Below are positions 1-7,820 of a DNA stretch of 64,000 nucleotides, in pieces (position 1 is the first letter of the stretch; each line of letters opens with the position of its first letter). Source of the stretch: a virus; the IMG/VR virus record IMGVR_UViG_3300042922_001182, positions 62,001-126,000 of that record; one strand, 5' to 3'. The notes beneath the pieces were generated by a model. It was not told the origin of the DNA. It saw only the letters and a program-made list of their open reading frames with translations, and ran no database searches. A program made the translations under genes and the position numbers.

Positions 1-296
1 CCCAGGACGGCCGCTCCAAGCGCACGCCCATCACGGAGTACCCCGTGCAGGAGCGCGGCGGCTTCGGCCGCATCGCCACCCAGCTCCAGGAGAACGACCT
101 CCTGATCAAGGCGCTCATCGTCAAGGAGGAGGACATCATGTTCATTAGCTCCGAGAAGATGGCCCGCGTCCCCGCAGAAGAGATCAAGATCTACCTGCGT
201 CCCACCTACGGCATCAAGGCGGTCAGCCTGGACGAGGGCGCGTACCTCGTCGACGTGGTCCGCATCGACGCCGATGAGACCTCGGAAGAGGTCTAG
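1..296 (+). CDS. DNA gyrase/topoisomerase IV subunit A-like protein, C-terminal end (5' truncated)
   Basis: Open from the window edge (frame starting at base 3), giving the last 97 residues. The text KRTPITEYPVQERGGFG and the following ALIVKEEDIMFISSEKM and RLDEG-like VSLDEGAYLVDVVRI segments follow the repeating pattern of the GyrA C-terminal beta-propeller, which wraps DNA. The position of the GyrA box (normally QRRGGKG) reads QERGGFG, so it is degenerate. In the family, subunit A cuts and rejoins DNA together with the GyrB-type ATPase; neither the catalytic part nor a B subunit is in this window. A short acidic tail (DADETSEEV) ends the protein. Could equally be a ParC-type subunit. Confidence 0.7.
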   Translation, partial: QDGRSKRTPITEYPVQERGGFGRIATQLQENDLLIKALIVKEEDIMFISSEKMARVPAEEIKIYLRPTYGIKAVSLDEGAYLVDVVRIDADETSEEV

Positions 297-314
297 CGAG
301 ACAACTGAACAGAC

Positions 315-358
315 GCCGGGAGACCGGCTGTACGGAGCCGGGGGTGCGAGCCCCCGGC
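315..358 (+). terminator. Two adjacent GC-rich hairpins between genes
   Basis: GCCGG-GAGA-CCGGC at 315-328 is followed by GCCGGGGG-TGCGAG-CCCCCGGC at 337-358. There is no T-tract after either, so this may be a weak terminator or an mRNA-processing/stability structure between the gyrase-like gene and the next gene. Confidence 0.4.
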
Positions 359-381
359 CTACCAAGAAAGGAACAACGACA

Positions 382-1020
382 ATGCCGTCTGAGCACAGGA
401 GGCTCTCTGCCAGGGAGATCGGAGAGGGGATCGAGGTCCAGCGTTTGCGGGTCTACGGCCTCTACAACCACCAGGGCGCGATCCCTCCTGAAACGTCGAA
501 GAAGATCCACGAGGACCTGAAGGGGCTCTTCCCGACCACCAAGGTCAAGAGCTTCTCCACCCTCGGTTCCGCTGACAAGATGAAGTACCTGGAGTGGCTG
601 AAGGAACAGCCCTCGTCCGGGGAAGAAGACAAGGGAAAGGAAGCGCAAGAGATGACCCAGAACAAGGGGCAGGAGTCCGGAGAGGTCACGGTGGTCCCCA
701 ACGACCGCTCCAAGGTGATCGTCATCCTGGGCACGGAGCTGGCCGAGCGACGGGAAGAGGTGAACTCCCTCCGTCTCATGCTCAAGGAGCGTGACTCGGA
801 GATCGGCTACATGTCGACCCAGATCGTCCAGAAGCTCAAGGAGGACAACGAGTACAAGGACCTCCTCATCGAGGAGCAGAAGGCCGAGATCGAGGCCCTC
901 AAGGAGAAGCTGAAGGAGTTCGAGCAGGTTCCCTCCCCCAAGTTGGACAAGGAGGAGAAGGAAGTGCTTGAAAAATTGCAGTTCAGGGTTGAAGGGGGTG
1001 GTACCGCATCGGCCGCTTGA
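382..1020 (+). CDS. Coiled-coil protein, N-terminal part of a split RelE-like gene pair
   Basis: A 212-residue protein; ATG at 382 follows AAGAAAGG. The N-terminal ~65 residues (LRVYG ... KSFSTLG ... YLEWLKEQP) match the N-terminus of the protein encoded at 1543-2379. A long charged coiled coil follows (about residues 115-200, repeated E/K/L heptads). Its paralogue continues after the coiled coil into a RelE/ParE-like domain; here that domain is in the +1 frame, at 968-1453. The stop at 1018-1020 is TGA followed by C, in the context GCT TGA C. The two genes are therefore either a split gene with coupled translation or joined by frameshifting. Function unknown. Confidence 0.75.
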   Translation: MPSEHRRLSAREIGEGIEVQRLRVYGLYNHQGAIPPETSKKIHEDLKGLFPTTKVKSFSTLGSADKMKYLEWLKEQPSSGEEDKGKEAQEMTQNKGQESGEVTVVPNDRSKVIVILGTELAERREEVNSLRLMLKERDSEIGYMSTQIVQKLKEDNEYKDLLIEEQKAEIEALKEKLKEFEQVPSPKLDKEEKEVLEKLQFRVEGGGTASAA

Positions 1021-1453
1021 CCCGGCGGCACTATCACTGTCCACGACCTGCGGAATCAGCGACGGAGCCCGCAAGACGAACCGCAAGATCGAGACCTTCT
1101 CCGTCTCGAAGAAGGCCCTGACGGCTATGGACGATGCCGAGAAGCGGCTTGCGGCCGTGTTCGGCCAGGACGCCGCCGATGAGATGATGGACGAGATCCT
1201 GCGTTGCATGAAGGACACCAACATGAAGGACCACAACGCGGTCAGGAAGGCGTTCCGCCTCTGCGCGGACGTGTTCATCAACCCCCGTGTCGGCGTGGCG
1301 CTCCGACGGGAGTCCTCCCTGTACCACACCCTGGGCGGTACCCACTACTACAAGAAGGACCCGATCCGGATCGTCTACCGTGCCAACGGCCCGGTGGTGA
1401 CCCTGGTCAAGGTGGGCATGCGGAACGACGTCTACGAAGACGTGGCTATGTAG
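968..1453 (+). CDS. RelE/ParE-like domain protein, C-terminal part of a split gene pair
   Basis: A 161-residue frame overlapping the preceding gene by 53 bases. TTG at 968 has a good ribosome binding site (GGAGGAG, 952-958) nine bases upstream, so independent coupled initiation is plausible; the frame is open from 914, so a +1 frameshift is also possible. The last ~110 residues are homologous to the C-terminus of the 1543-2379 product (both contain LC-x2-VF-x-NP, a G-x-TH motif, and a final R-x-DVY). The ending PIRIVYRANGPVVTLVKVGM and NDVYE resembles the last strands of RelE/ParE toxins (RVxYRv...hRrdvY). Toxin activity is inference only. Confidence 0.6.
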   Translation: MKNCSSGLKGVVPHRPLDPAALSLSTTCGISDGARKTNRKIETFSVSKKALTAMDDAEKRLAAVFGQDAADEMMDEILRCMKDTNMKDHNAVRKAFRLCADVFINPRVGVALRRESSLYHTLGGTHYYKKDPIRIVYRANGPVVTLVKVGMRNDVYEDVAM

Positions 1454-1461
1454 TAATCAGC

Positions 1462-1471
1462 TACATATTAT
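1462..1471 (+). promoter_or_regulatory. Candidate phage promoter, TACATATTAT
   Basis: One of seven copies of an AT-rich element found in intergenic gaps of this GC-rich window. It lies 72 bases before the ATG at 1543. No -35 box is visible at the usual distance. Confidence 0.5.
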
Positions 1472-1480
1472 TCACTTGTC

Positions 1481-1504
1481 GGAAGGGGGCTCACGCCCTC
1501 TTCC
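1481..1504 (+). other. Leader hairpin downstream of candidate promoter
   Basis: GGAAGGGGGC-TCAC-GCCCTCTTCC forms a ten-pair stem with one G-T pair, starting ten bases after the promoter-like element. It may be a 5' stabilising stem-loop or a terminator of the upstream unit. Confidence 0.4.
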
Positions 1505-1542
1505 GGCGTCAGCTAAAGACTTACCGGAACACGAGGTCCCCG

Positions 1543-2379
1543 ATGAACATCGAAAACGAGAGGCTCAGGGTCTACGGGCCCGACTTCCAGCGTGACAAGG
1601 GCGTCCGACGCCAGATGATGCTGGACATGCAGCAGAACGTCGAAGGCGCCAAGGCACTGAAGAGCTACGGCAACCTCACATTCAAGCGGTTGAACGACTA
1701 CTACCGCTGGCTCCAGGCGCAGCCCGACTTCGGGACGCCCAAGGAGCCGCCCGCTCCGCCCCTTCGGCTCTCCGCCATCCGGAGGGCAAGCCGGGCCCGT
1801 CGGGGGGCCGCCCTGACCGCCACTCTCCGCGAGGAGGTGGCCCAGCTCAAGGGGGAGATCAACACCCTGCTCGACGACGTGGAGATCCGCGACATGGAGA
1901 TCGAGGAGCTGAAGGACAACTTGGTCGCAATCCAGGCCGAGCTGGTCCAGCACCAGATGACCACCAACGGGAACACCCACCAGGTCAGCCACCGCCTGGC
2001 CGTCTCCATCTCCAAGGCCCCGCGCCTCCTGGTCGGGCAAGCCGAGATGCTGGCCGCCGACCTAGTGGCCGCCTTCCAAGGGGACGAGGAGCGGGCTGCC
2101 GACGTCCTGGACAACATCATCGAGCGCTCCACCGAGAAGCTCAGGGATCACCAGTGGCAGCAGGAGGCTATGAGCCTCTGCATGGAGGTCTTCATGAACC
2201 CCTACACGGCCGGGAAGAAGCTAGGGCTCCCCTGCGAGCTGCACGACGTCACCGGCGCAACCCACACTGCGGACAGGCGCAAGATACGGGCCCTCTACAG
2301 CATCCACGAGGGCGTTCCCAACTTCCGCCGGATAGGCTTCCGCAAGGACGTCTACCGTGGAACGCAACACACCAACTGA
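1543..2379 (+). CDS. Coiled-coil protein with C-terminal RelE/ParE-like domain
   Basis: A 278-residue protein that is the fused version of the two preceding overlapping frames. Residues ~5-65 (RLRVYG ... LKSYGNL ... YRWLQAQP) match the 382-1020 product, residues ~100-150 form a coiled coil, and the last ~120 match the 968-1453 product. The C-terminal segment (KIRALYSIHEGVPNFRRIGF followed by RKDVY) has the core pattern of RelE/ParE-superfamily toxins, a beta-sheet ending in an hR-x-DVY strand. No antitoxin-like gene is adjacent. Possible roles are an mRNA interferase acting on host or phage transcripts, or a structural reuse of the fold. Start ATG has only a weak upstream purine tract. Confidence 0.6.
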   Translation: MNIENERLRVYGPDFQRDKGVRRQMMLDMQQNVEGAKALKSYGNLTFKRLNDYYRWLQAQPDFGTPKEPPAPPLRLSAIRRASRARRGAALTATLREEVAQLKGEINTLLDDVEIRDMEIEELKDNLVAIQAELVQHQMTTNGNTHQVSHRLAVSISKAPRLLVGQAEMLAADLVAAFQGDEERAADVLDNIIERSTEKLRDHQWQQEAMSLCMEVFMNPYTAGKKLGLPCELHDVTGATHTADRRKIRALYSIHEGVPNFRRIGFRKDVYRGTQHTN

Positions 2380-2389
2380 GGAGTTTCAA

Positions 2390-2986
2390 ATGGACAAGAG
2401 GTTCTTCATCAGCTCTATCTATCACGACAGCCTACGCAACATCGAGGTCGGGACCGAGGTCATGTGCCCCGTCGGCATGAACCGCGCCACCGTCGCCGGG
2501 CGCATCCAGGTCGAGAACGCCGTCCAGTGGGGCAACATGGCCGAGTTCCTCGCCACCGCCCCCCAACACATCGCGGTCGATGGGACGGACAGCGACTTCC
2601 ACGAGGTCACCATGGTCGGCAGCATATGGTATGCCCTGCGGGTCGGCAACCAGTGGATGGGGAGCGACCTGCTCGTCCATGCCAGCGCCGTCCGCCTGCT
2701 CGTGGACCCAGTTCTTGGGCTCGGGGACAAGGTTTCCTGGAACTCCGAGGACCTGGGCCTCAGCGTGGACGACCTGGGGATGGTGTCGGCCATCATGGAC
2801 CTGCTGAGGGCCCCGGACTACCACAGGGTCCGCCTGGCCCTGGCCAAGTACCTCGGACCGGCCTTCAGCGCCGAGTCCATCCGCCAGATGATGTTCAAGG
2901 ACCGCTACTGGTACCTCGTTGAGCACCAACAGGGCAAGCACTTCTACGCCGAGAGCACGCTCTCCCGCGAACCGATGTTCTACTAG
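2390..2986 (+). CDS. Hypothetical protein
   Basis: A 198-residue protein. ATG at 2390 is preceded by GAGGAG; the stop of the preceding gene is ten bases upstream. The sequence is of mixed composition without signal peptide, membrane segment or cysteine cluster. It contains a 'VLGLGDKVSW...LGMVSAIMDLL' stretch that may be helical and ends SREPMFY. No family recognised. It belongs to the same transcript as its neighbours. Confidence 0.75.
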   Translation: MDKRFFISSIYHDSLRNIEVGTEVMCPVGMNRATVAGRIQVENAVQWGNMAEFLATAPQHIAVDGTDSDFHEVTMVGSIWYALRVGNQWMGSDLLVHASAVRLLVDPVLGLGDKVSWNSEDLGLSVDDLGMVSAIMDLLRAPDYHRVRLALAKYLGPAFSAESIRQMMFKDRYWYLVEHQQGKHFYAESTLSREPMFY

Positions 2987-2998
2987 GAGAATACGAAC

Positions 2999-3328
2999 TT
3001 GGAAGAGAAAGACTTTCGCTACTCCCCCGATTCCGACTTCAAGCGGCTTAAGGGAAGCCTGGAGCTGCACGTACTCGGAAAATCCAAGGAGATCCACATC
3101 GTCACGGTCTCTGACCAGGACGGCTTCCAGTTCCTCGTCACCTGCGAGGCCGGACAGGTCCGACCTGGCGCCCTCGTGGAGATGGAGGGGACCTTCGGCG
3201 TCTGCGCCGACCTCTACATCGTCGAGTCCACCCCCACCGGAATCACCCTGCCCAACGGCATCACCGTCCACACCACCGAGGCCCAGAACAGGTCCGGCGC
3301 GTGGGACGAGATGCTCACCGGCGACTAG
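2999..3328 (+). CDS. Hypothetical small protein
   Basis: A 109-residue protein starting at TTG 2999 with AGGAGA eight bases upstream. Beta-rich in appearance (ELHVLGKSKEIHIVTVSDQ, alternating hydrophobic residues) with a final HTTEAQNRSGAWDEMLTGD. No family recognised. Confidence 0.7.
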   Translation: MEEKDFRYSPDSDFKRLKGSLELHVLGKSKEIHIVTVSDQDGFQFLVTCEAGQVRPGALVEMEGTFGVCADLYIVESTPTGITLPNGITVHTTEAQNRSGAWDEMLTGD

Positions 3329-3357
3329 CCACTACTAAGAGAAAGGAAACACGAACA

Positions 3358-4017
3358 ATGTCGCGCAAAACCTACATCGGCTTCTTCATCGCCCTCTTCA
3401 TCACCCTCTTCTGCGATGCCTCCTTCGCCTGGACCGGTGCGCCCCCGCAGAAGGCCAAGCCCGACTATGAGTCCGTCACGTCCAACCCCATCCAGTCGCA
3501 GGTGGGTGGCCTGGTCATGCAGGCCTCCGACACCGACATGATCTACACGGCCGCCGACTACGCCTTCTCCAAGGTGGGCAAGCAGGGCACCCCCGAGCAG
3601 TTCGCCAAGGAGTACGCCAAGGCCAAGGCCCACCTGACGGCGGTCGCCTTCAGCGCGGCCTTCGTCGTCGCGATGGCCGAGGAGGAGAAGCCCACGGACC
3701 CCACGTCCACCGTCTACGCCCAGGCCATGCGGAACGGGATCTCGTCGGTCGCCGACGCCATGTCCGACATGTACGACGACTCCAGCGAGATCCTGGCCCT
3801 GAAGCGCCAGAAGCCGTCCGACAAGTTCGTCGAGCGCTACAACAAGGCGCGTATCGCCAAGAACCGCGCCTGGGAGACCACGGGCGTCCAGCCCCAGGCG
3901 ATGGCCGGTAGCCACATGTACGCCCGCGTCTACGCCGCCATCCTGGAGGACTACACGAAGGCGTACTACGACGGCGGCCTCCGGGTAGCGAAGATCATGC
4001 TCAAGCGCGGGTACTAG
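3358..4017 (+). CDS. Exported protein with signal peptide
   Basis: A 219-residue protein; ATG at 3358 follows GAGAAAGGAA. The N-terminus is a classical Sec signal: SRK positive region, a hydrophobic core IGFFIALFITLF, then a small-residue ASFA just before WTG that looks like a signal peptidase I site near residue 23. The mature part is helical and Ala/Lys-rich. A phage-encoded secreted or periplasmic protein could act at the envelope, but no lytic or superinfection-exclusion family is recognised. Confidence 0.7.
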   Translation: MSRKTYIGFFIALFITLFCDASFAWTGAPPQKAKPDYESVTSNPIQSQVGGLVMQASDTDMIYTAADYAFSKVGKQGTPEQFAKEYAKAKAHLTAVAFSAAFVVAMAEEEKPTDPTSTVYAQAMRNGISSVADAMSDMYDDSSEILALKRQKPSDKFVERYNKARIAKNRAWETTGVQPQAMAGSHMYARVYAAILEDYTKAYYDGGLRVAKIMLKRGY

Positions 4018-4018
4018 G

Positions 4019-4834
4019 TTGAGGACGCTTGAGAGCGTATTCGCCGGGCACAAGGGCCACGGGGGTCTGTACGACGCCGGTAAGCTCACAGAGGAGGAGA
4101 TGGAGTCGTCGGAGCTCTGCGAGGCCCTCTGGCGCATGGCCGAGATCTCCAAGGCCGCCGTGCGCCTCTACTCCTCGGACGCCGGTCAGAAGGACCTGAT
4201 CGATGCCTTCCAGGTGTTCGCCTCGGACTCCTGGGAGGTATCCATGGCCATGAAGCGCAACCTCCTACGCTCGTACTTCCACCGCATCAGGGCCGAGAAG
4301 ACGCCGGACCCGGCGAGGGTCCTCTTCGACAGGGTGCCGTTGGAGTTCGACGACGGGTACGCGGTCTACCCGGCGGTCAACATCGACGACCTCCAGCTGC
4401 TCGGCAGCAAGTACGTCAAGCGTCCCAGGATGTTCACCAGGTTCTCGTCGGAGCTAGAGGCCATCCCCGACACCCACCTCGTCCTGGCCGAGCCCCTCGA
4501 CGAGGAGGAGCAGGAGATCCTGACGGAGGCCGAGCGGATCGCCGAGTCAGGAACGTCCATGGCGCTCGTGGCCTTCGGCCCCCCTGGGAAGGGGCGGGAG
4601 GAAGTGATCACGATATCGGTATCCAACCTGATGGACTCCAGACAGAGGCTGGAAGAGTCGTACGACCGTTGCAAGCAGATCCTATCATGGGAGATCGCCT
4701 CCCGGCTCCACCTCGGACGGGACCCCGTAGGGGTCGGCGACCTTGAGGACGGAAGGCACGCGCTGGTGTGCCGGTGCACCGTCGAATCAAAGGGACTGAC
4801 CTTCACTGCAAAGAGGAAGGTTATCGACTTCTAA
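4019..4834 (+). CDS. Hypothetical protein
   Basis: A 271-residue protein starting at TTG 4019, one base after the stop of the preceding gene, so translation is probably coupled. Acidic N-terminal half with an EEEMESSELCEALW-type helix and a C-terminal segment (ALVCRCTVESKGLTFTAKRK) of alternating polarity. No family recognised. The transcript appears to end just downstream in a hairpin. Confidence 0.7.
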   Translation: MRTLESVFAGHKGHGGLYDAGKLTEEEMESSELCEALWRMAEISKAAVRLYSSDAGQKDLIDAFQVFASDSWEVSMAMKRNLLRSYFHRIRAEKTPDPARVLFDRVPLEFDDGYAVYPAVNIDDLQLLGSKYVKRPRMFTRFSSELEAIPDTHLVLAEPLDEEEQEILTEAERIAESGTSMALVAFGPPGKGREEVITISVSNLMDSRQRLEESYDRCKQILSWEIASRLHLGRDPVGVGDLEDGRHALVCRCTVESKGLTFTAKRKVIDF

Positions 4835-4835
4835 G

Positions 4836-4890
4836 GGACCAGCCACGCCGAGAGGCGAGGCTGGTCCGCTTGGTTCGCCCTTGATTTTTT
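4836..4890 (+). terminator. Rho-independent terminator
   Basis: GGACCAGCC (4836-4844) pairs with GGCTGGTCC (4859-4867), followed after a short spacer by a T-rich run at 4881-4891. Confidence 0.55.
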
Positions 4891-4900
4891 TCTGCGTTCC

Positions 4901-4930
4901 CTGACAGCCTGGCAAACAATCCGATATATT
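4901..4930 (+). promoter_or_regulatory. Candidate sigma70-type promoter
   Basis: CTGACA (4901-4906) and TATATT (4925-4930) are separated by 18 bases, close to the bacterial -35/-10 consensus (TTGACA/TATAAT). It lies just after a terminator and 27 bases before the ATG at 4957, so it would start a new unit read by host RNA polymerase. Confidence 0.5.
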
Positions 4931-4956
4931 CGGAGAGAAATGGAGGCCCGAAGGGA

Positions 4957-6132
4957 ATGGCTTCAAAGGAAGGGGCGAACGCCCTAAAGGAAATAGGGGG
5001 GCCGCTGTCGGCCTCCCTCGCCAACAAGGACAACAGCGCCAGACTGAAGCAGGCGGTTAGGTCGTACGTGGACGCGCACTCCAAGGTGCTCTTGGCGTCC
5101 CACCCGGGTAACCGCCTCTACTTCAGGGAGGCCGACGAGGACGCGCTCTTCAAGGCTGCGGGAGTCAGCCGCGAGGACGTGGACCTGGTCATCAAGAGGT
5201 ACAAGCTGGCCGACAGCACCTGGAGGATCCTCAACAGGGCCTTCTACTGGGCTGGGGCGCTGGCCGTCAGGCACTACCTGGTGTCCAAGGACGAGGAGGG
5301 GGCGCAGCACGCGCTCATCTACCTCGTCCTTCCCATGTACGCGTCTCTCCAGTTCAAGTACTGGAAGCACGAGCCCTCGGGCCACCTGGAGGCCGTGATG
5401 GAGTACACGGTCAACAACCTGAGCAACAAGTTCAAGCTCAAGGAGATGCGGACGATCATCGCCACCCTCCAGTACACCGCCAACTCGACGCTGGAGAAGT
5501 ACAAGGACGGCATCATCAAGGGCGACGACGAGGAGCTCCGCTACTTCCTGTCGCAGCTCTGGATCCGCATCAACGGGTTCCTCCAGAGCGTCGCCAACGA
5601 GTTCTACTCTAACGTGGAGAAGGGCAACCACCTCTACATCGAGAAGGAGCCCGGCGAGGACAGCTTCCGCGAGGTCGACAACGTGTCGATGCTCGTGGCC
5701 AGGCTCTCCGAGTCCAGCTTCAACAGGGCGGTGACCGGCGGCGTGGACACCAGGACGGCCACCGCCGCTTCCACCATCTCCGGGGTCAGCACCTCGGCGA
5801 TCAGGTCGGCGCTGGAGAAGATCAACAGCGAGAAGTCGGCGGAGGTCAAGGAACTGATCACGCTGACCCTCCAGATGTACTTCTCCGACGGCAAGCGGCA
5901 ACCGGACACCGTGGGGACCAACCAGTTCTTGGTGGAGTCCATCAAGAACCTGACCAAGAGCAACACGAAGGAGGAGGCCGTCCTTAGGACAAAGGACATC
6001 CTCGACGACATGCTGCTCACGACGAGCGAGAAGTACAACTCCTCCGAGAGACCGGCCACCAGGGCCAACTTCCGGAAGGCCATCTACATCTACTACGTCA
6101 TTCTGATCCAGCAGACCTACATGGGGAACTAG
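4957..6132 (+). CDS. Hypothetical protein, first gene of a unit behind a sigma70-like promoter
   Basis: A 391-residue, mostly helical protein. ATG at 4957 is preceded by GGAGG (4942-4946) and a closer AAGGGA. No transmembrane segments or metal-binding clusters are obvious; KYKDGIIKGDDEELRYFLSQ and similar helices are spread through the protein. No family recognised. It may be expressed early if the upstream CTGACA/TATATT element is used by host polymerase. Confidence 0.75.
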   Translation: MASKEGANALKEIGGPLSASLANKDNSARLKQAVRSYVDAHSKVLLASHPGNRLYFREADEDALFKAAGVSREDVDLVIKRYKLADSTWRILNRAFYWAGALAVRHYLVSKDEEGAQHALIYLVLPMYASLQFKYWKHEPSGHLEAVMEYTVNNLSNKFKLKEMRTIIATLQYTANSTLEKYKDGIIKGDDEELRYFLSQLWIRINGFLQSVANEFYSNVEKGNHLYIEKEPGEDSFREVDNVSMLVARLSESSFNRAVTGGVDTRTATAASTISGVSTSAIRSALEKINSEKSAEVKELITLTLQMYFSDGKRQPDTVGTNQFLVESIKNLTKSNTKEEAVLRTKDILDDMLLTTSEKYNSSERPATRANFRKAIYIYYVILIQQTYMGN

Positions 6133-6146
6133 AAGGAGGTGAGCCC

Positions 6147-6695
6147 GTGGAGCAACAGAGGAAAGTCGGGACGACCCGCTTGGATCGCCTCGAAGAGCTG
6201 ATGGAACTCGACAGGAAGGGCGCTCTGCCGCCCGTCCAGCGGCTCCCTCCCGTCCCCAAGGCCCCCGAGCTGCCGCCCAGCAAGAGGGACCAGGCGAAGG
6301 CGGTGGCCCGCAAGCGGACCGCCCCCGACCCCGTCGCGGGGGTCAAGCGGGCCCCCGTGGCCTCGACCGCGAGGCTCCACGAGCCCCCGAAGGCGCCGAA
6401 GCCGGTCGAGGTACTCAAGGAAGAGATCAAGCAGACACCGGAGCCCCCTCCGCTTGAGGTCAAGCTGAGCAAGCAGCCCCAAGCTGGGGACGAGATCGAG
6501 TTCGTCGCGTCGCCGATGTCCCCCGGGATGCCGTTCCGCATCTACCAGGGAATCATCACCAAGGTGGGCGACGGCGGTCTGGCCAACGTCACGCTGGAGC
6601 ACCCCAGCGGCCCGTGCAGCCTGACAGCGGTGAAGCACCTGGGAGAGGAAACATGGCCCACCTTGCACAGGTGGCGTTTGAAAGAAGGAGACTGA
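6147..6695 (+). CDS. Proline-rich protein with possible SH3-like C-terminal domain
   Basis: A 182-residue protein starting at GTG 6147 behind AAGGAGGTGAG. Residues ~25-110 are a low-complexity Pro/Lys/Ala linker. The last ~65 residues (QAGDEIEFVASP ... YQGIITKVGDGGLANVTLEH) read like a small beta-barrel of the SH3/Tudor sort, a weak call. Stop is two bases before the next ATG. Confidence 0.65.
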   Translation: MEQQRKVGTTRLDRLEELMELDRKGALPPVQRLPPVPKAPELPPSKRDQAKAVARKRTAPDPVAGVKRAPVASTARLHEPPKAPKPVEVLKEEIKQTPEPPPLEVKLSKQPQAGDEIEFVASPMSPGMPFRIYQGIITKVGDGGLANVTLEHPSGPCSLTAVKHLGEETWPTLHRWRLKEGD

Positions 6696-6697
6696 TC

Positions 6698-7243
6698 ATG
6701 TTCTTGGAGAACGCACGCCGCATCGACCCTACGGCCTACAAGTACCCGCTCATCATGGAGGCCAGGCCGCTCATCGACCGCCTCCTGGAGAGCGCCGACC
6801 CCACCGCCCAGCTCGTCCTCACCGAGGCCGAGCAGGACAAGGTCGTCGAAGAGGGCAAGAATTGGCTCGAAGAGAGCAAGCGCATGCTGGAGCTGAAGAA
6901 GGCGCAACACGCCACGGCGTCGGACCTGGCCAAGGTGCACGCCCAGTGGACCGCCGGGATCTACATCGTCAGCCTGCTCGTCGGCTTCCTGGGCTTCCCC
7001 CTGGTGCTCGTTACCGGCTACGTCGGCATCCTCCTCTTCGCCGTCATCAGCACCCTGCTGTCGATCGCCTTCTGGATCAACGCTGTCCTTGCGGTCGGAA
7101 ACTTCGCCGCCAGCGTATCGATCAAGAAGCAGATGGAGCAGGAGCTGGACAAGCTGGAGGGCATCCGCAGCCGCTCCTCCGACCGAAAGGTCAAAGAGAA
7201 GATCGATGACCTCATCACCCGCGTCCGTCGAGACATGGACTAG
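6698..7243 (+). CDS. Membrane protein, tandem paralogue A
   Basis: A 181-residue protein; ATG at 6698 follows AAGGAG. An N-terminal helical part (PLIDRLLESADPTAQLVLTE then a coiled coil) is followed by two hydrophobic segments around residues 88-135 (GIYIVSLLVGFLGFPLVLV and GILLFAVISTLLSIAFW) and a charged C-terminal helix (KEKIDDLITRVRRDMD). It shares order and motifs with the next protein, including xLVLTEAEQ/IVLTEEEK, GIYI/GVYIFGLL and KxKxxIDDxxxxI, so the two arose by tandem duplication. Function unknown. Confidence 0.75.
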   Translation: MFLENARRIDPTAYKYPLIMEARPLIDRLLESADPTAQLVLTEAEQDKVVEEGKNWLEESKRMLELKKAQHATASDLAKVHAQWTAGIYIVSLLVGFLGFPLVLVTGYVGILLFAVISTLLSIAFWINAVLAVGNFAASVSIKKQMEQELDKLEGIRSRSSDRKVKEKIDDLITRVRRDMD

Positions 7244-7257
7244 GAAAGGAAGAGAAG

Positions 7258-7818
7258 ATGTTCCTCAGCGAGTACCAGAACAGACCCCAAGGTCCCGTCA
7301 GGAGGTCCCTGGCGGACTACCCCACCCTGAGGGAGGCGACCGGTCTGGTAGAGAGGGCCCTACAGGGTGACTTCGACGCCGCCGAGATCGTCCTCACCGA
7401 GGAGGAAAAGGCGAACAGCCTGGCGGAGGCCAAGCGATGGGTCGACGAAGTCCAGGAGTTCGTACGCCAGAAGGACCGCAAGATCCGCAGCGAGTCGGAG
7501 GCCTCCAAGGCCATCGCCTGGATCGGCTCCGGCGTCTACATCTTCGGCCTTCTCATGATGATCGCCGCTCCCCTCAGCCTGGCGATCGGGCTCCTCGGCC
7601 TGCTCGCATCCCTGGTGGGCGTGGTCGTGATGTTCATCAGCGCCGGTAAGGCCGACAACGCCCGCAGGATGTCGATCCAGCTCCGGGAGGAGGGCCGCAA
7701 GCTCCGCCGCATGCGCGACAAGGCCAAGGACCAGAAGCTCAAGGACCAGATCGACGACGTCCTCGACAAGATCGACCAGAACAACGACGAGATCCTGGAC
7801 GCCACCAGGGGAGGTTAA
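7258..7818 (+). CDS. Membrane protein, tandem paralogue B
   Basis: A 186-residue protein starting at ATG 7258 behind GGAAAGGAAG. Same plan as the preceding protein: helical N-terminus with AEIVLTEEEKANSL, two adjacent hydrophobic segments at about residues 85-128, and a charged C-terminal helix (LKDQIDDVLDKIDQNNDE). Both probably insert as a helical hairpin with both ends on the same membrane face. Confidence 0.75.
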   Translation: MFLSEYQNRPQGPVRRSLADYPTLREATGLVERALQGDFDAAEIVLTEEEKANSLAEAKRWVDEVQEFVRQKDRKIRSESEASKAIAWIGSGVYIFGLLMMIAAPLSLAIGLLGLLASLVGVVVMFISAGKADNARRMSIQLREEGRKLRRMRDKAKDQKLKDQIDDVLDKIDQNNDEILDATRGG

Positions 7819-7820
7819 AC

